Source: Phascolarctos cinereus (Eukaryota > Chordata > Mammalia > Diprotodontia > Phascolarctidae). Taken from it: 64,000 nt of DNA. This document shows, piece after piece, positions 11,893-21,984 of this stretch. Where the stretch lies: assembly GCF_002099425.1 (NCBI RefSeq), contig NW_018344008.1, forward strand, positions 12,358,001 through 12,422,000, given 5' to 3'. The notes under the pieces are model-generated. The model did no database searches and was not told the origin of the DNA. It saw only the letters and a program-made list of their open reading frames with translations. The position numbers and the translations under genes were made by a program. How positions within the stretch are numbered: position 1 is the first letter of the stretch; each line of letters opens with the position of its first letter.

Positions 11893-12094
11893 AGTCTTCC
11901 TACTGAAATCTTCCCTTTCTGCCTCTGCTTGATCCCTAGTGCTCCAATGTCATGTTTGCCTGGAGTCCTGAACTGCTTCTCTCTTGGGATAGTAGCTAAA
12001 TAATTTGATCAGTGAACAGGTTCTATCCTTAATGTATTGCCCTTTGTAAGTAATTTGTGCATTTTAGCAGGGACCTTTTAGAGACATCTTAACC

Positions 12095-12455
12095 TAAGAA
12101 AGTAACTTTTATATCTCTTCTTCCCTTCATAGCTAAATTCCTTGAGAAAGCAGTCTGCAATTGGTGCCTCCTCTTCCTTTCCTCTTATTCTCTTCCAAAC
12201 CATTTGTAATCTGGTTTCAGATCTTATCTGAAACTGCCCTGCCATCTTAACTGACAAATCTAATAGCCTTTCCTCAATTTTTATCCCCTTGACCTCTAAG
12301 CAACTTTTGATAGTAATATCACTTTCTCTTTTTGGATTCTCCTCTAAGTTTTTGCAACATAGCTCTCTCTCCTGTCTAACAGCTTTTTCTCAGTCTTCTT
12401 TGATGGTTTCTCTTCCATGTCTGCTAACCTTGGGTTAAGGTTATATGGTCTTAAA
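12095..12455 (+). mobile_element. L2 LINE ORF2, left half of a split copy
   Basis: Encodes, with stops, the L2 RT region upstream of motif C: TTCCTTGAGAAAGCAGTCTG, then ATCTGGTTTCAGATC, then TTGACCTCTAAGCAACTTTTG. It resumes at 13040 after an L1 insertion, and the L2 order continues across the gap. Confidence 0.85.
12439..12455. repeat. Left target-site duplication of the L1 inserted in L2
   Basis: GGTTATATGGTCTTAAA, paired with GGTTACATAGCTTTAAA at 13040-13056. The four differences are all transitions. Confidence 0.65.
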
Positions 12456-13039
12456 CAATTGGAAATCAAGGAGAAACCCATCAATTGGGGAATGGCTGAA
12501 CAAGTTGTGGCATATGAATGTAATGGTATGCTATTGTGCTATAAGAAATGATGAGCAGGCTGACTTCAGAAAAATCTGGAAAGACTTACATGAACTCATA
12601 CAAAGTAAAATGAGCAGAACCAGGAGAACGTTGCACACAGTAATAGCAACATTATGCAATGATCAACCATGAATGACTTAGCTCTTCTCAGCCACACAGT
12701 GATCCAAGACAATTCCAAAGGACTCATGATGGAAAATGCTATCCACATCCAGAGAAAGATCTGGAGTCTGAATATAGATTGAAGCATACTGTTTTCACTT
12801 TCTTTATTTTTTTTTCATGTTTTTTTTTCTTTTGGTCTGTTTCTTCTTTTACAACATGACTAATATGGAAACATGTTTTACATGATTGCACATATGTAAC
12901 CTATATCAAATTGCTTACTGTTTTAGAAAGGGGAGAGAGAGAGAGGGAGAAATATTCAGAACTCAAAATTTTAAAAAAGAATATTAAAATTACATGTAAT
13001 TGGAAAAAATAAAATACTATTTAAAAATATTTTTAAAAG
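12456..13039 (+). mobile_element. L1 LINE 3' end inserted in L2
   Basis: Starts within the end of ORF2 (12470-12670 encodes PSIGEWLNKLWHMNVMVCYC and the terminal MSRTRRTLHT block), then a full 3' UTR (ATGGAAAATGCTATCCACAT; ACATGACTAATATGGAAACA) and an A-rich tail. The flanking 17-bp duplications and the L2 on both sides show insertion into an existing L2. It is strongly 5'-truncated. Confidence 0.92.
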
Positions 13040-13865
13040 GGTTACATAGCTTTAAAATGCTATATTCAGCCCCCTTCTCTCTTTCATTCTATACTATCTC
13101 ACTTGGTGATCTCATCAGATCCCATGGTATAATCTCTATGCAAATGATTCCCAGATCTGTATGTCCAGCTCTAGTCTGCCTCCACCGTTCTAGTTATGCA
13201 TCATCAATTACCTTTTGTACATTTCCAATTGTATATTCAATAAGCATCTCAAACTCAATACGTCTAAGCCAAAACTCATTATTTTATCCTGTCCTTCCAA
13301 CTGAGTCCTTTTTCTAAACCTCCCTATTAGTTCTGAGAGCATCTTCCTCCTCCTAATTATGCAGGCTTTTGATCTTATTGTCATCCTTGACTCCTCACTC
13401 TCCCTCCCACAGATCTAATCCATTGCCAAATCTTGTTTCTAACATCACATCATTTCTAATATTTATCCCCTTCTCTTTCCTCACACAGTCACAACTCTAG
13501 TTCAGATTATCACCTAGACTACTGCAATAGCTTTCTAACTGGTCTACCTATCTTGAGTCTATTCCCAGACCATTCTCCTCCACTCTATTGTCAGGGTGAC
13601 TTTTCTAAAGTATAGCTCTAACCATGCCATTCTTCCCCTCTAGCCCTCCCTCTCAATGAGCTCCAACAAGGTTATTAATAAGCCTATTACCTCTAAGAAA
13701 AAACATGAAGTCCCCTTTTTGGCTTTTAAAGGCTTCCATAACTGCCCCCTTCCTATCTTTCTAGTCTTCCATCTTACTCCCCTCTACATCCAGCTATACT
13801 AGCCTACTTGGAGTTTCTGGAATGTGACTCTGCATCTCTTCTTTCTGTGCCTTAGCAATGGCTAT
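13040..13865 (+). mobile_element. L2 LINE ORF2, right half of a split copy
   Basis: Continues the L2 RT: CACTTGGTGATCTCATCAGAT, then the motif C region CTCTATGCAAATGATTCCCAG (family YADDSQI; here the pair reads AND), then GACTACTGCAATAGC (family LDYCNS) and CCATGCCATTCTTCCCCTC. Frames shift repeatedly. The frame 13000-13317 is a by-product of this region. Confidence 0.88.
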
Positions 13866-13867
13866 CT

Positions 13868-13985
13868 AAATTTAAATGACTTTTATGTTGTCACATAGCC
13901 AGCATATGTTAGAAGCAGGATATAAACCTAGGTCCTTCTGATTCCAACGTTGGATTCTATCCACTATGCCATATTGCTTCTCTTG
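13868..13985 (-). repeat. MIR-family SINE fragment
   Basis: TTGTCACATAGCCAGCATATG, then AGAAGCAGGATATAAACCTAG, then GATTCTATCCACTATGCCAT: a reversed MIR CORE and tRNA-like head. Confidence 0.8.
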
Positions 13986-13994
13986 GGTGTGTTT

Positions 13995-14215
13995 TTTCTT
14001 TTTGATATAGGAAACTTCCAGTTTAAAAAGTCCCTCTACCAATGCAAATCAGCAACTTCTAGGCAAATGATAATCTTAGAAAGCTGCCAGGGAGCAGGGA
14101 AAGTTTAAAAGACACAGCGGCCAAAAATGGTAGGAATATGTCAGAAGCAGAATCTGAACCCAGCTCTTCTTGACTGCAAAGCAAGTCCTCTATTATATTA
14201 TGTTGCTTTTCTTGG
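13995..14215 (-). repeat. CORE-type SINE with an extended arm (family unnamed)
   Basis: A reversed tRNA-like head (about 14130-14210) is preceded by AAGTCCCTCTACCAATGCAA, then ATCAGCAACTTCTAGGC and GATAATCTTAGAAAGC. The same arrangement occurs at 63515-63700, so the arm belongs to the SINE family. Confidence 0.65.
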
Positions 14216-14355
14216 GTATTGTTAGTGTAAATTCCAATAAACTCATGTATTATGATATATTTAGCCATTCCCATGTTATTTGACATTATGGTTGCTTCCT
14301 TTGGGAAATAAAAACTGCAATGAAAAATAATGGTACTATAAATATCTTTGAACTG
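14216..14355 (-). mobile_element. Old L1 3' region, distal part
   Basis: AATATATTTAGCCATTCCC-like text followed by TTTGACATTATGGTTGC and GGTACTATAAATATCTTTG matches the reversed 3' portion of old mammalian L1 elements (conserved block on displacement and tip fragments). It probably continues at 14800 after an L2 and an AT-rich interruption. Confidence 0.6.
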
Positions 14356-14374
14356 ATAGCTCTTAAAAAACATA

Positions 14375-14505
14375 ATGATAACATGTAATATCAATAAACA
14401 TATTATACATCTATTATGTGCCAGGAACTGTACTAAATGCTGGGGATACAAAAAGAGGCAAAAAACAGTTCCTGCTCTCAAGGAGCCTGCAATCTATTGG
14501 ACATA
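14375..14505 (-). mobile_element. L2 LINE 3' end
   Basis: Reversed L2 terminus: CTATTATGTGCCAGGAACTG, then GGGGATACAAAAAGAGGC, then TCTCAAGGAGCCTGCAATCT. Confidence 0.9.
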
Positions 14506-14799
14506 CTAGGTGTGTGATATCTATATTATACATGGTTGTATATAATTACATATGACTATATAATAACATATTAGTATATACATAGTAGTTCACCGTATAG
14601 TATATAGTAATACATGATATTAGTATATAGTAATATAATTATATAGATATATATTCTAAGGTTATAACCCCAAGAATGTATGTATGTGTATAATATGTAG
14701 TAATATATGGTATTGATATATAGTGATATAATTATATGGATATGTATTTTAAGGTTATGTCCCCAACAGTGTATGTGTGTGTGTGTGTCAACGAGAATG
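14506..14799. repeat. AT-rich low-complexity tract with internal duplication
   Basis: TATA/TAGTA-rich sequence in which the block around 14622-14676 (ATATAGTAATATAATTATAT, then AGGTTATAACCCCAA) repeats at about 14708-14765, then a short (GT)n at about 14771-14788. No gene. Confidence 0.75.
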
Positions 14800-15115
14800 A
14801 CTTAAAAAAAAACAACAAAACTTTTGGTACATATTGCCAGATTACTTTCCAAATGATTCCACTAGTTTGCAGTTTCACCAGCAATGACTAAGTCTATCTC
14901 TAGTACCTTGCCAGCACTGGGTTTTGTTGCTTTTAATTATTTTTTGCCAATTTGATGGATGTGAGATGGTACCTCAGAGATGATTTAATTTATATCTCTT
15001 TGGTTATTAGTGTGTTTAAGTATATTTTCAAGTGGTTACGAGAAATTTGTTTTTCCCTTTTTGTATTCTATTCACCATCTTTGGCCGTTTATCCATTATA
15101 GAGGGCAGAACTAAA
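14800..15115 (-). mobile_element. Old mammalian L1 3' region
   Basis: TTGCCAGATTACTTTCCAAA, then AGTTTCACCAGCAATGA, then GATGGATGTGAGATGGTACCT, then TTTATCCATTATAG: the reversed 3' part of ancient L1 elements. It is much more diverged than the marsupial L1 copies elsewhere in the window. Confidence 0.8.
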
Positions 15116-15159
15116 AACAGTGAGTAGAATAAAAATAATAATAATTAATAATAAAAATG

Positions 15160-15365
15160 GTGGGTTAACATATATTTCTTATGGCTTATAAAGTGCTTTT
15201 CTCACAACAACCCCATAATATTATAAGTTTCAAAAGTATTATTACCCTCATTTTATAGGTGAGGAAACATACCTAGAAAGAGGTGAAATGAATTGTCCAG
15301 AGTCAGAGAGCTTGTGAATGGTAGAGCCAAGCCTGGGACCCGGGTCCCTTGACTATCATGTCATA
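15160..15365 (-). repeat. MIR SINE
   Basis: TATAAAGTGCTTTTCTCACAAC, then CCTCATTTTATAGGTGAGGAA, then CAGAGTCAGAGAGCTTGTGA, then GGGACCCGGGTCCCTTGAC: a near-complete reversed MIR. Confidence 0.9.
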
Positions 15366-15394
15366 AAACATCTGCTGAGATGCAGATTTCAATT

Positions 15395-15585
15395 CATTTA
15401 GGAACTTTTCCCTTATAAAGGTGTTCAGGTGTTGAATGGTCAGTATACAGAAGCAGTAAGATGTTCAAGCAGGGACTGGATGACTACTTATTGGGGATGC
15501 TGTGGAAAGGGATTCTGGTTCAGGTATGGGTTAGATTAGAGGATGTTTGAGGTATCTCCCAATTCTGAGATCCTATTATGTTTTA
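15395..15585 (+). mobile_element. CR1/L3 LINE 3' end
   Basis: GTTCAAGCAGGGACTGGATGA, then GGTTCAGGTATGGGTTAG, then CCAATTCTGAGATCC: the terminal L3 segment. Confidence 0.82.
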
Positions 15586-16544
15586 AAGGACTATTCTTTA
15601 CACAGACTGAATGCTGCATCATCATGTTGGTTTTTGGACCAATGAACTCTCCAGCTTGTCAGTATTCAGATTATTACCAAATTGTTTAGTACCTGTCTAA
15701 TTAAAGCTGAAGTCACTTGCTACTCCCTTCATGCATGAGCAAATTAACTTCTAATAGGAAAGAAGATATATCATTTAGACCAAAAGGGAATGAATAACTA
15801 TAAAATAACTGCCTTCTACTCTTCTTTTTGTGACAAGAAGTAGGGAGGGGAAAATGTCAGATGACACTTTCCTCTGTACATGATGCTTTGGCTTTTGAGT
15901 CATTTGGTGAATTTTTGGTGAAAAATGGAAATTTTTGCCATGAAGATGGCAGAAAAATCTATAACTGAAGAAGATGATGGAATAGGTGGTAATAAGGAAG
16001 ATGCCAGAAAGAAAATGTAAACATTTATAAAACTGAATTAGGCTAAGATGATTTAAATAAGGGTAGTGGCAGGGGGAAGGGGAAATGTACCGTCACCATG
16101 AGGAGAAAGAGCAAATCTTTGGGAACCCTATGCTTCCCTATTGAATGTGTTCTGAGAAAGGAGACTGGCTGGCCCAATGCTGTCTCTTTTAATTATTTTT
16201 AAAAATGGAAAACAAAAGTTGGTTCTCATTTTCTGAGAAGGAAAATCTCCTTGCTATTCTACTTTTGTTTCTGTTCCAACTAAGAATGGTCTTTTCTTTT
16301 ACAATGGACAAAGAGACCACTGTGTCAGGGTACTGACTTGCTTTTTGAGAACTTCAATTCTCTTCCCTCTCTTTCTTCTTCTACTGACCCTTCCCTTGGA
16401 GCTGGTGTCCGGCCTCTGGTTAGGAATACTAATGAGGATGTCTTTCAAGGGCTAGGGGTATTTCATTCTGTGAATCTGCTTGTAAAAGTGTTATCCAGGT
16501 AACTTACTTGGAGTATTATATAAAATAATGGGAAAACTTTGGAA
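15586..16544. other. Unassigned sequence, about 960 bp
   Basis: No gene or named repeat is recognised on either strand. Confidence 0.5.
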
Positions 16545-16705
16545 TCAGGGAAGATGGATTTGAATCTTGGCTTTGCCATTTGCTAGTTGTATTAGATATG
16601 CCTTGGGCAAGTCACTCCACCCTTCTGATCCTCAGTTTTCCACTGTAGTTATTACACTAGATGTGCTCAGAAAACCCTTCTAGCTCTAAATCCTATGATT
16701 CCATG
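16545..16705 (+). repeat. MIR3-type SINE
   Basis: GGAATCAGGGAAGATGGATT, then GGGCAAGTCACTCCACCC, then CCTTCTAGCTCTAAATCC and TATGATTCCATG. Confidence 0.85.
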
Positions 16706-16884
16706 CCCAGAGGCAGAATTTACTACTCAGTGCCATGATTCATTCTCAACTTTGAAATACATAATTCAGTGGATGTTTTAATACTATTTTCCTGTATAGA
16801 ACAGCTGACTGAGCATTTTAACTGCTGAAAATTTATTGCTGTTTTTTTCCCCCCAAATCTAAGAGCAAGACTAGAAACAATCAT

Positions 16885-17060
16885 TCAAATCAATTCAGTA
16901 AGCATTTATTAGACATTTAGTAAGTGCCAGTTATTCTGTTAAGTACTGGAAAAACAAATATAAGTAAAAAGGAAGACAGTTCCTGCTGTCAAGAAGCTTA
17001 TATTCGAAAGGATGAAGATAACATAAAAAGGAGATGAAAAGCAGGCATTGAAGAAAGAAA
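16885..17060 (-). mobile_element. L2 LINE 3' end
   Basis: AAGCATTTATTAGACATTTAG, then GTGCCAGTTATTCTGTTAAG, then TTCCTGCTGTCAAGAAGCTT: a reversed L2 terminus. Confidence 0.88.
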
Positions 17061-17479
17061 ATATTTTCACAGTGATATAGAGAAAGAAGTTTGGAGAGTT
17101 AGGAGTAGAGCCCAGAGAAGAATGAAGGAAAGAACATACCTTGCCTGGGCATTTTCCTTAAAATGAAAGGTCTAGGAGGAATTGACCAATCAGAGGAAGG
17201 GGCCACTCGGCAGAGGGATCATCTAAGGGGAAAAAGCTGCTGAGTGCAGAACTCTGGGCTATTCAACTGTTTTGTCCAACTGTGAGGTGGTTCCTATTAG
17301 ATTATGTACCATTCAAACAATGTTAAAATTTGGGTTATCTTTTACAATGTTTTAAGTGGAATTGCTTTGCTTCTATTTCTTTTTGGATTTCTGTTCTTAA
17401 ATCTAATAGTTCTAACTGTTAGGAAGCATACTGTTGAAGTCAGTTTAGCTTTCCCAATTGCTAAACTTCTCATTGTTAT
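17061..17479. other. Unassigned sequence, about 420 bp
   Basis: No feature is recognised. The 60-codon frame at 17304-17486 is hydrophobic but shows no family signature. Confidence 0.45.
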
Positions 17480-17655
17480 AGATTAATAGGTTTCTAGAGC
17501 TAGGTGGGACTTCAGTATTTCATTCCCCCTCCCCGCTCCCCCCCATTTTAATAATAAATAAAAGAACAAAAATGAAGTGAAATGAAGTCACTTAGGCCTA
17601 AAGTCACATAGCTAGTTAGTAGCAGTGTTCTTCCTATTGTGCTTCACTATCTGCT
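17480..17655 (-). repeat. MIR3-type SINE
   Basis: TTTCTAGAGCTAGGTGGGAC, then a degenerate middle, then AAAGTCACATAGCTAGTTAG and TTGTGCTTCACTATCTGC. Confidence 0.75.
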
Positions 17656-19124
17656 AATTAGATATGCCTTTTTAGGTACCAAGATTAATTTTATTTCTCC
17701 TTAGTAATTATACCTTTCAAATAAATGCTGCTCCTTTGGACCATATCTTCAGTTCATATTTATCTGCTGATCTCTGTCTTTGTATTTTTATTATGCCTAT
17801 CACTCTATTTACTAGATGCTGGCTCAAATGGGATATTTTAGCCTAGGATACAAAATGGGAAGGAGAACCTCCTCATTTGCCACAAGCACCAGATGTTTCT
17901 GAGAGTCCATCAGTGAGATTGATATGATTTACTCAAGAGAGTTAATAGCCAATATTACACACACTCATATTTTACATATTATATATAACGTATATATATA
18001 TATGCATATACATGCATTTTACATTTTCTCTTAAGCATCTTGACTTTAAGTAGTTCTTTATAAATGGATTCTTCTAGTGTCCAAATGATTTTGGTTTTTC
18101 TTTGAAGCTACTTCAATGTATCTTTATCTTTTCACATCGTCAGGTTCCAAGATTATAGTTAAGTACATATGCATTCCATATTGCAATAGTGGTATTTTGC
18201 ACAGCCATATGATGCTTATTCACATTTCTCATATTTCTTAAATTTAATTGCCTAGGGCTGACAGTGAGAGGCTATTTACAACTTTGACCCAATAAAGTCC
18301 TTTGAGATTTTTAATAATACTTACAAAAACTTAATTTTTAGTAATAAATTTTGTTTTCAGAAGGAAACCTAATTTAACAAATGCTCCAAGACTCTACAGA
18401 ATCTATTTCTGGAAAAGTTAAGCAACGTCACTTTATAAAGTGATTGCAATGCACAGCATGAGTCTTTTCTTGCTTTTGGAGTTCATTCTTTGTTAGGAGG
18501 AAGTGAGAATTTGTGCTCTAAGTTTAATAATTTCATACCAAAATTGTCCATTTGTATTTCAACTAAATTTTGCTGACTTTTAATGCCTTCATTTACATTG
18601 TGTATACACTGTTTTTTTTCACTCGTTATTATTTTATATAAATCTTCACATTTCTCTGAATTCTTTATATATGTTGTTCCTGAAGTGGTAATATTAAGGA
18701 TAGAGGATAGGGATTACACTTTTGATTTCATAGGTAGGGAAATTCTCAGGTAAGTGGAATGGTAGTTGCCTTCCTAGGAGTTTTTTTCTCTCTCCTCCCA
18801 GCACAGGAATAAATACACACACACACTATTCTGGTGGTGCTCTATTGCTTTGATTTATGAAATACCACAATGGCCAAATGATTTAAATTGCTGTTTGTAG
18901 AATGCAGGGTAGTAACAATTAAAAAAAATCAGGTGGGAAAAGTGTCCTAATGACTATTAAAAGCTGCATGTCTGAAAAAAGAGGTAGGTTGGTTATATAA
19001 CCAGAACAAGAGAAAACCAAGACAACGAAGGGACAGCTTGCATATTCTGCAGCTATCTTTTCTAAAGACATTAATGAAGGTCCCCTGCAATTGTGCAGTT
19101 CTCATATAGGATATTTATGTCAAG
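17656..19124. other. Unassigned AT-rich sequence, about 1.47 kb
   Basis: Contains a short TA-rich tract at about 17975-18010 and a short CA run at about 18812-18824, and otherwise no gene or named repeat. Confidence 0.5.
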
Positions 19125-19225
19125 ACAAATGTCAATTAATGTTTATTGAGTGGCACCTATGTGCCAGGCTCTCCACATAAAAATATGAAAAACAATTCCT
19201 GCCCTCAAGGAGCTTACAATATTTT
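19125..19225 (-). mobile_element. L2 LINE 3' end, left part of a split copy
   Basis: AATTAATGTTTATTGAGTGGC, then CCTATGTGCCAGGCTCTCC, then CCTGCCCTCAAGGAGCTTAC. The following L2 sequence is found after the L1 insertion, at about 20340. Confidence 0.85.
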
Positions 19226-20339
19226 TTTTGTCAGCTAAGCTTAATTTTTTAAATTTAGTACTTTTCCCCCCAATTTCATGTAAAAACAATTTTAACATTA
19301 GTTTTAAAAACTTTGAGTTTAAAATTCTCTTCCTTCCTCCCTCACCAGCCACCCTCATTGAGAAGTCAAGCAATTCAATATAGGTGATACGTACGTTGTG
19401 AAAGAAAACATAGACAAAAACAATTCAAGAAAAATAAAAGTAAAAAAAAAGAATGTTTCAATATGCAATTAGAAACCATCAGTTCTTTCTCTGGGTATGG
19501 ATAGCATTTTTCATCATAAATCCTTCAGATTTGTCTTGGATCATTGTATTGCTGAGAATAGCTAAGCCATTCATAGCTGATTATCTTACAGTATTGCTGT
19601 TACTTTATACACGATACATTTCACTTTGCATGAGCCCATGCAAGTCTTTCCAGGTTTTTCTGAGAGCATCTTGCTCATCATTTCTTATAGTACAATAGTA
19701 TTCTATCATAATCACATACCACAACCTATTCAGCCATCACCCAACAGATAAGCATCCCATCAATTTCTAATTCTTTGTCCCCAGAACACAGCTGCTATAA
19801 ATATTTTTGTACATACAGGGCCTTTTCCTTTTTCTCTCTTTTGGGATACAGACCTAGTAGTGGTAATGCTAGGTCAAAGGGTAGGCATGGTTTCATAGCT
19901 CTTTGGGTATAGTTCCAAATTGCTCTACAGAATGGTTGAATCAATTCACAACTCCACCAATTAATTATTGAGACATTAATGTCTCATTTTTTCCCACATC
20001 CCCTCCAACATCTTTATTTACTTTTTTCTGTTCTACTAGCCAATCTAATAATACCTCAGAATTGTTTTAATTCGCATTTCTCTAATCAATAGTGAGTCAG
20101 AGTATTTTTTTATATGGTTATAAATAGCTTTGATTAAGTAATCAAAGCTATTTATAACCATATGAAAAAAAATCTGAAGACTGATCATATCTTTTGATCA
20201 TTTATCAACTGGGGAATGGCTCTTGTTTTTATAAATTTGATTCAGTTCTGTATATGTTTGAGAAATGAGGCCTTTATCAGAGACACTTGCTTTCAAATTT
20301 TTTTTTTTCAGTTACTATTGCTAACAATATTTCCCTCCA
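19226..20339 (-). mobile_element. L1 LINE 3' portion, reversed, inserted in L2
   Basis: Reads on the minus strand from the A-rich 3' end (T-run at about 19222) through the 3' UTR (GATGAAAAATGCTATCCATA complement) and the ORF2 C-terminal domain (complement of CCATTCAGCCATCACC-type text at about 19720-19780; decayed Cys-rich region at about 19930-20010) to about 20339. It carries an inverted duplication at 20112-20163 that other L1 copies lack. Confidence 0.92.
20112..20163. repeat. Near-perfect palindrome, 25-bp arms, 2-bp spacer
   Basis: Left arm 20112-20136 (ATATGGTTATAAATAGCTTT then GATTA) and right arm 20139-20163 are exact reverse complements around AG at 20137-20138. With one mismatch the pairing extends into the flanking T6/A8 runs. 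It lies inside the L1 copy, where other copies have a single unduplicated stretch. Confidence 0.97.
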
Positions 20340-20630
20340 TCCTATCTCCTGGCAGGAGCTTTCAGTCTAACGGGGGAAGACAACACACAAAAGAAAGCTG
20401 AGGCAGGGAGGGGAGAAGTTATTTGGTGCAGGGGAGTGGTTAGAGAAGCCAATTAAGTACAAAATGAGAACGGCCAGGTGGGAAATGAGATGGGGGATAT
20501 CAAGTCTTGTTCCGCTCCTTAAATGTTTATAGTTCTACCCTCCAATGAGGGGCACAAGGCGCTTGTTAGAGGCACGGCTTAAGGCAAGTGCTCAAAGTTA
20601 GGTAAAATGAGTCTCTGATCATTTAGCAAA
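20340..20630 (-). mobile_element. L2 LINE, right part of a split copy
   Basis: GGAGCTTTCAGTCTAACGGG, then GGAAGACAACACACAAAAG continues the reversed L2 terminus interrupted at 19225 and is homologous to 38190-38240. The rightmost 150 bp are more uncertain. Confidence 0.7.
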
Positions 20631-20639
20631 GGAGGGGGC

Positions 20640-20960
20640 TTACTCCGTCCTTGTTGCAAGGATAGGCAGCACCGGGCTTTTCGGGACACAGCTCCCTCTG
20701 TGTCCACTTGGAAATGTGTCTGCTCAGCCAGTCAGCAGGATGTGGTGAGTCACGTGGCCAGGTCCCGCCCACTTGGCCCTAAGCCAGGAAGTACGTCAGA
20801 GAAGTCGGGGCCAATCAGATTCCATGGGGGTGGAGCTTTCCCAGGGGAGCAGCTCGGCCTGGGACCAAAGAAAGTTGTGTGTGTGTGGGGAGGAGCGGTG
20901 TGTCGGGGCGGGGGGCGGGCAGCGCTGATGGCGTATGAGGCTGAGTGGATCTTGTAAGAT
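20640..20960 (+). promoter_or_regulatory. Candidate CpG-rich promoter-like segment
   Basis: The only CpG-dense stretch in the window. Visible candidate sites are an E-box CACGTG (20751-20756), a GC box on the minus strand (20764-20770), an ETS-like GGAAGT followed by a CRE-like TACGTCA (20787-20798), a CCAAT box (20811-20815) and a double GC box, GGGGCGGGGGGCGGG (20905-20919). A short reading frame, MAYEAEWIL then stop (20928-20957), contains a GTAAGA donor-like sequence at 20954, but its start context is poor. No downstream exon can be recognised. It could be a promoter of an unannotated or non-coding transcript, a distal element, or part of an undescribed repeat. The overlapping 113- and 130-codon minus-strand frames look like by-products of base composition. 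Confidence 0.4.
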
Positions 20961-21214
20961 AATGAGATTTCCCAGTGGTGGGTTTCGTAGGGCCATGGTG
21001 GAGAAGTCGTAGAAGTCCAAAATGAGTACAGCTGGGTGGGAAATGAGGTTGTGTCTGAGGCCGGATGAGGTTGTGCAGAGTAGAACAAAGCTAGGGTTTG
21101 CTGATCTGCACCATTGAGAGGGAGTACCCAGGGGCAATCCATTGAACTATCAAATTATATCCTCTGGAAAACTTGATTGCTATAGTGCTAAATTTGTAGA
21201 TTAATTTGTATTAC

Positions 21215-21415
21215 AGGATCATAGCTTTAGAGCTGGAAGGGACCTCAGAAGCCACATAGTCTAACCCACTCATTTTACAGATGAAGATACTGAGGCTCAG
21301 AGAGTTTAAATAAGTTGCCCATGGTCCCAGAGCTGGTAAATATCAGAGGCGGGATTTGAATCCAGGTCTTTCTAACCCCAAGTCTAGTTCTGTACACACT
21401 ACACCATGCTGTCAT
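21215..21415 (-). repeat. MIR3-type SINE, nearly complete
   Basis: GGATCATAGCTTTAGAGCTG, then GGAAGGGACCTCAGAAGCC, then TTTTACAGATGAAGATACTG, then GGCGGGATTTGAATCCAGG. Confidence 0.92.
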
Positions 21416-21984
21416 CTTTGCTATATTGACATAATTAGATACTTAAATGGGTTTGTGAGCTTACTGATGTTGCAGGTCCCTCTCATGACATAGATCACAA
21501 CTCACCATTGCTGAGTCGACCTATGAGACTCCTGTTCATATCTTCCTTAAATTTGTGACAGGGGATGCATATGATGTTCTGGAGGCTTTCCTCATTTCTC
21601 CTGATGCACTGGGTCACATTTCCTGTCCATCATTTATCACTCTTTCTTGCTATAGGACTAGCCCAACTTTTATATCTAGAACTTGATACAAGTTGCATAA
21701 TATTATCTGCAAATAAAAGTGTCTAAAGCATCTCAGCAGAATCCTTTGACTTGGGCTTTGCATCGGATCTCCTCTATGACAGTGAACACTTTTGATCTTC
21801 CTGTTTTAAGTCTCACTTGATAGTAATCAACTTCTTGACTGATACCTTGTTGACACTGGACCAGAAACCACACCCTGGAGAGCTTAAATTTTGGTTTTAA
21901 AACTCCTGTTCTCTGGCACTGCTGTCCTTAATTGGTGATTGCCTCACTTGTCCACTGTCCTATATCTAGGCCTTACTCTGGCCT
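21416..21984. other. Unassigned sequence, about 570 bp
   Basis: No gene is recognised. It may be an old LINE fragment, but I cannot assign it to a clade. Confidence 0.4.

Noticed and set aside
13000-13317. A 105-codon plus-strand frame
   Set aside because: It begins in the L1 A-rich tail and continues in an off frame of the L2 RT region.
14059-14481. A 140-codon minus-strand frame
   Set aside because: It spans a SINE, an old L1 scrap and an L2 end, so it cannot be one protein. No domain is visible.
20750-21142. Minus-strand frames of 130 and 113 codons over the GC-rich segment
   Set aside because: They overlap each other in different frames, are Pro/His/Ser-rich without a domain, and arise where GC content suppresses stops. 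There is no splice or conservation evidence.
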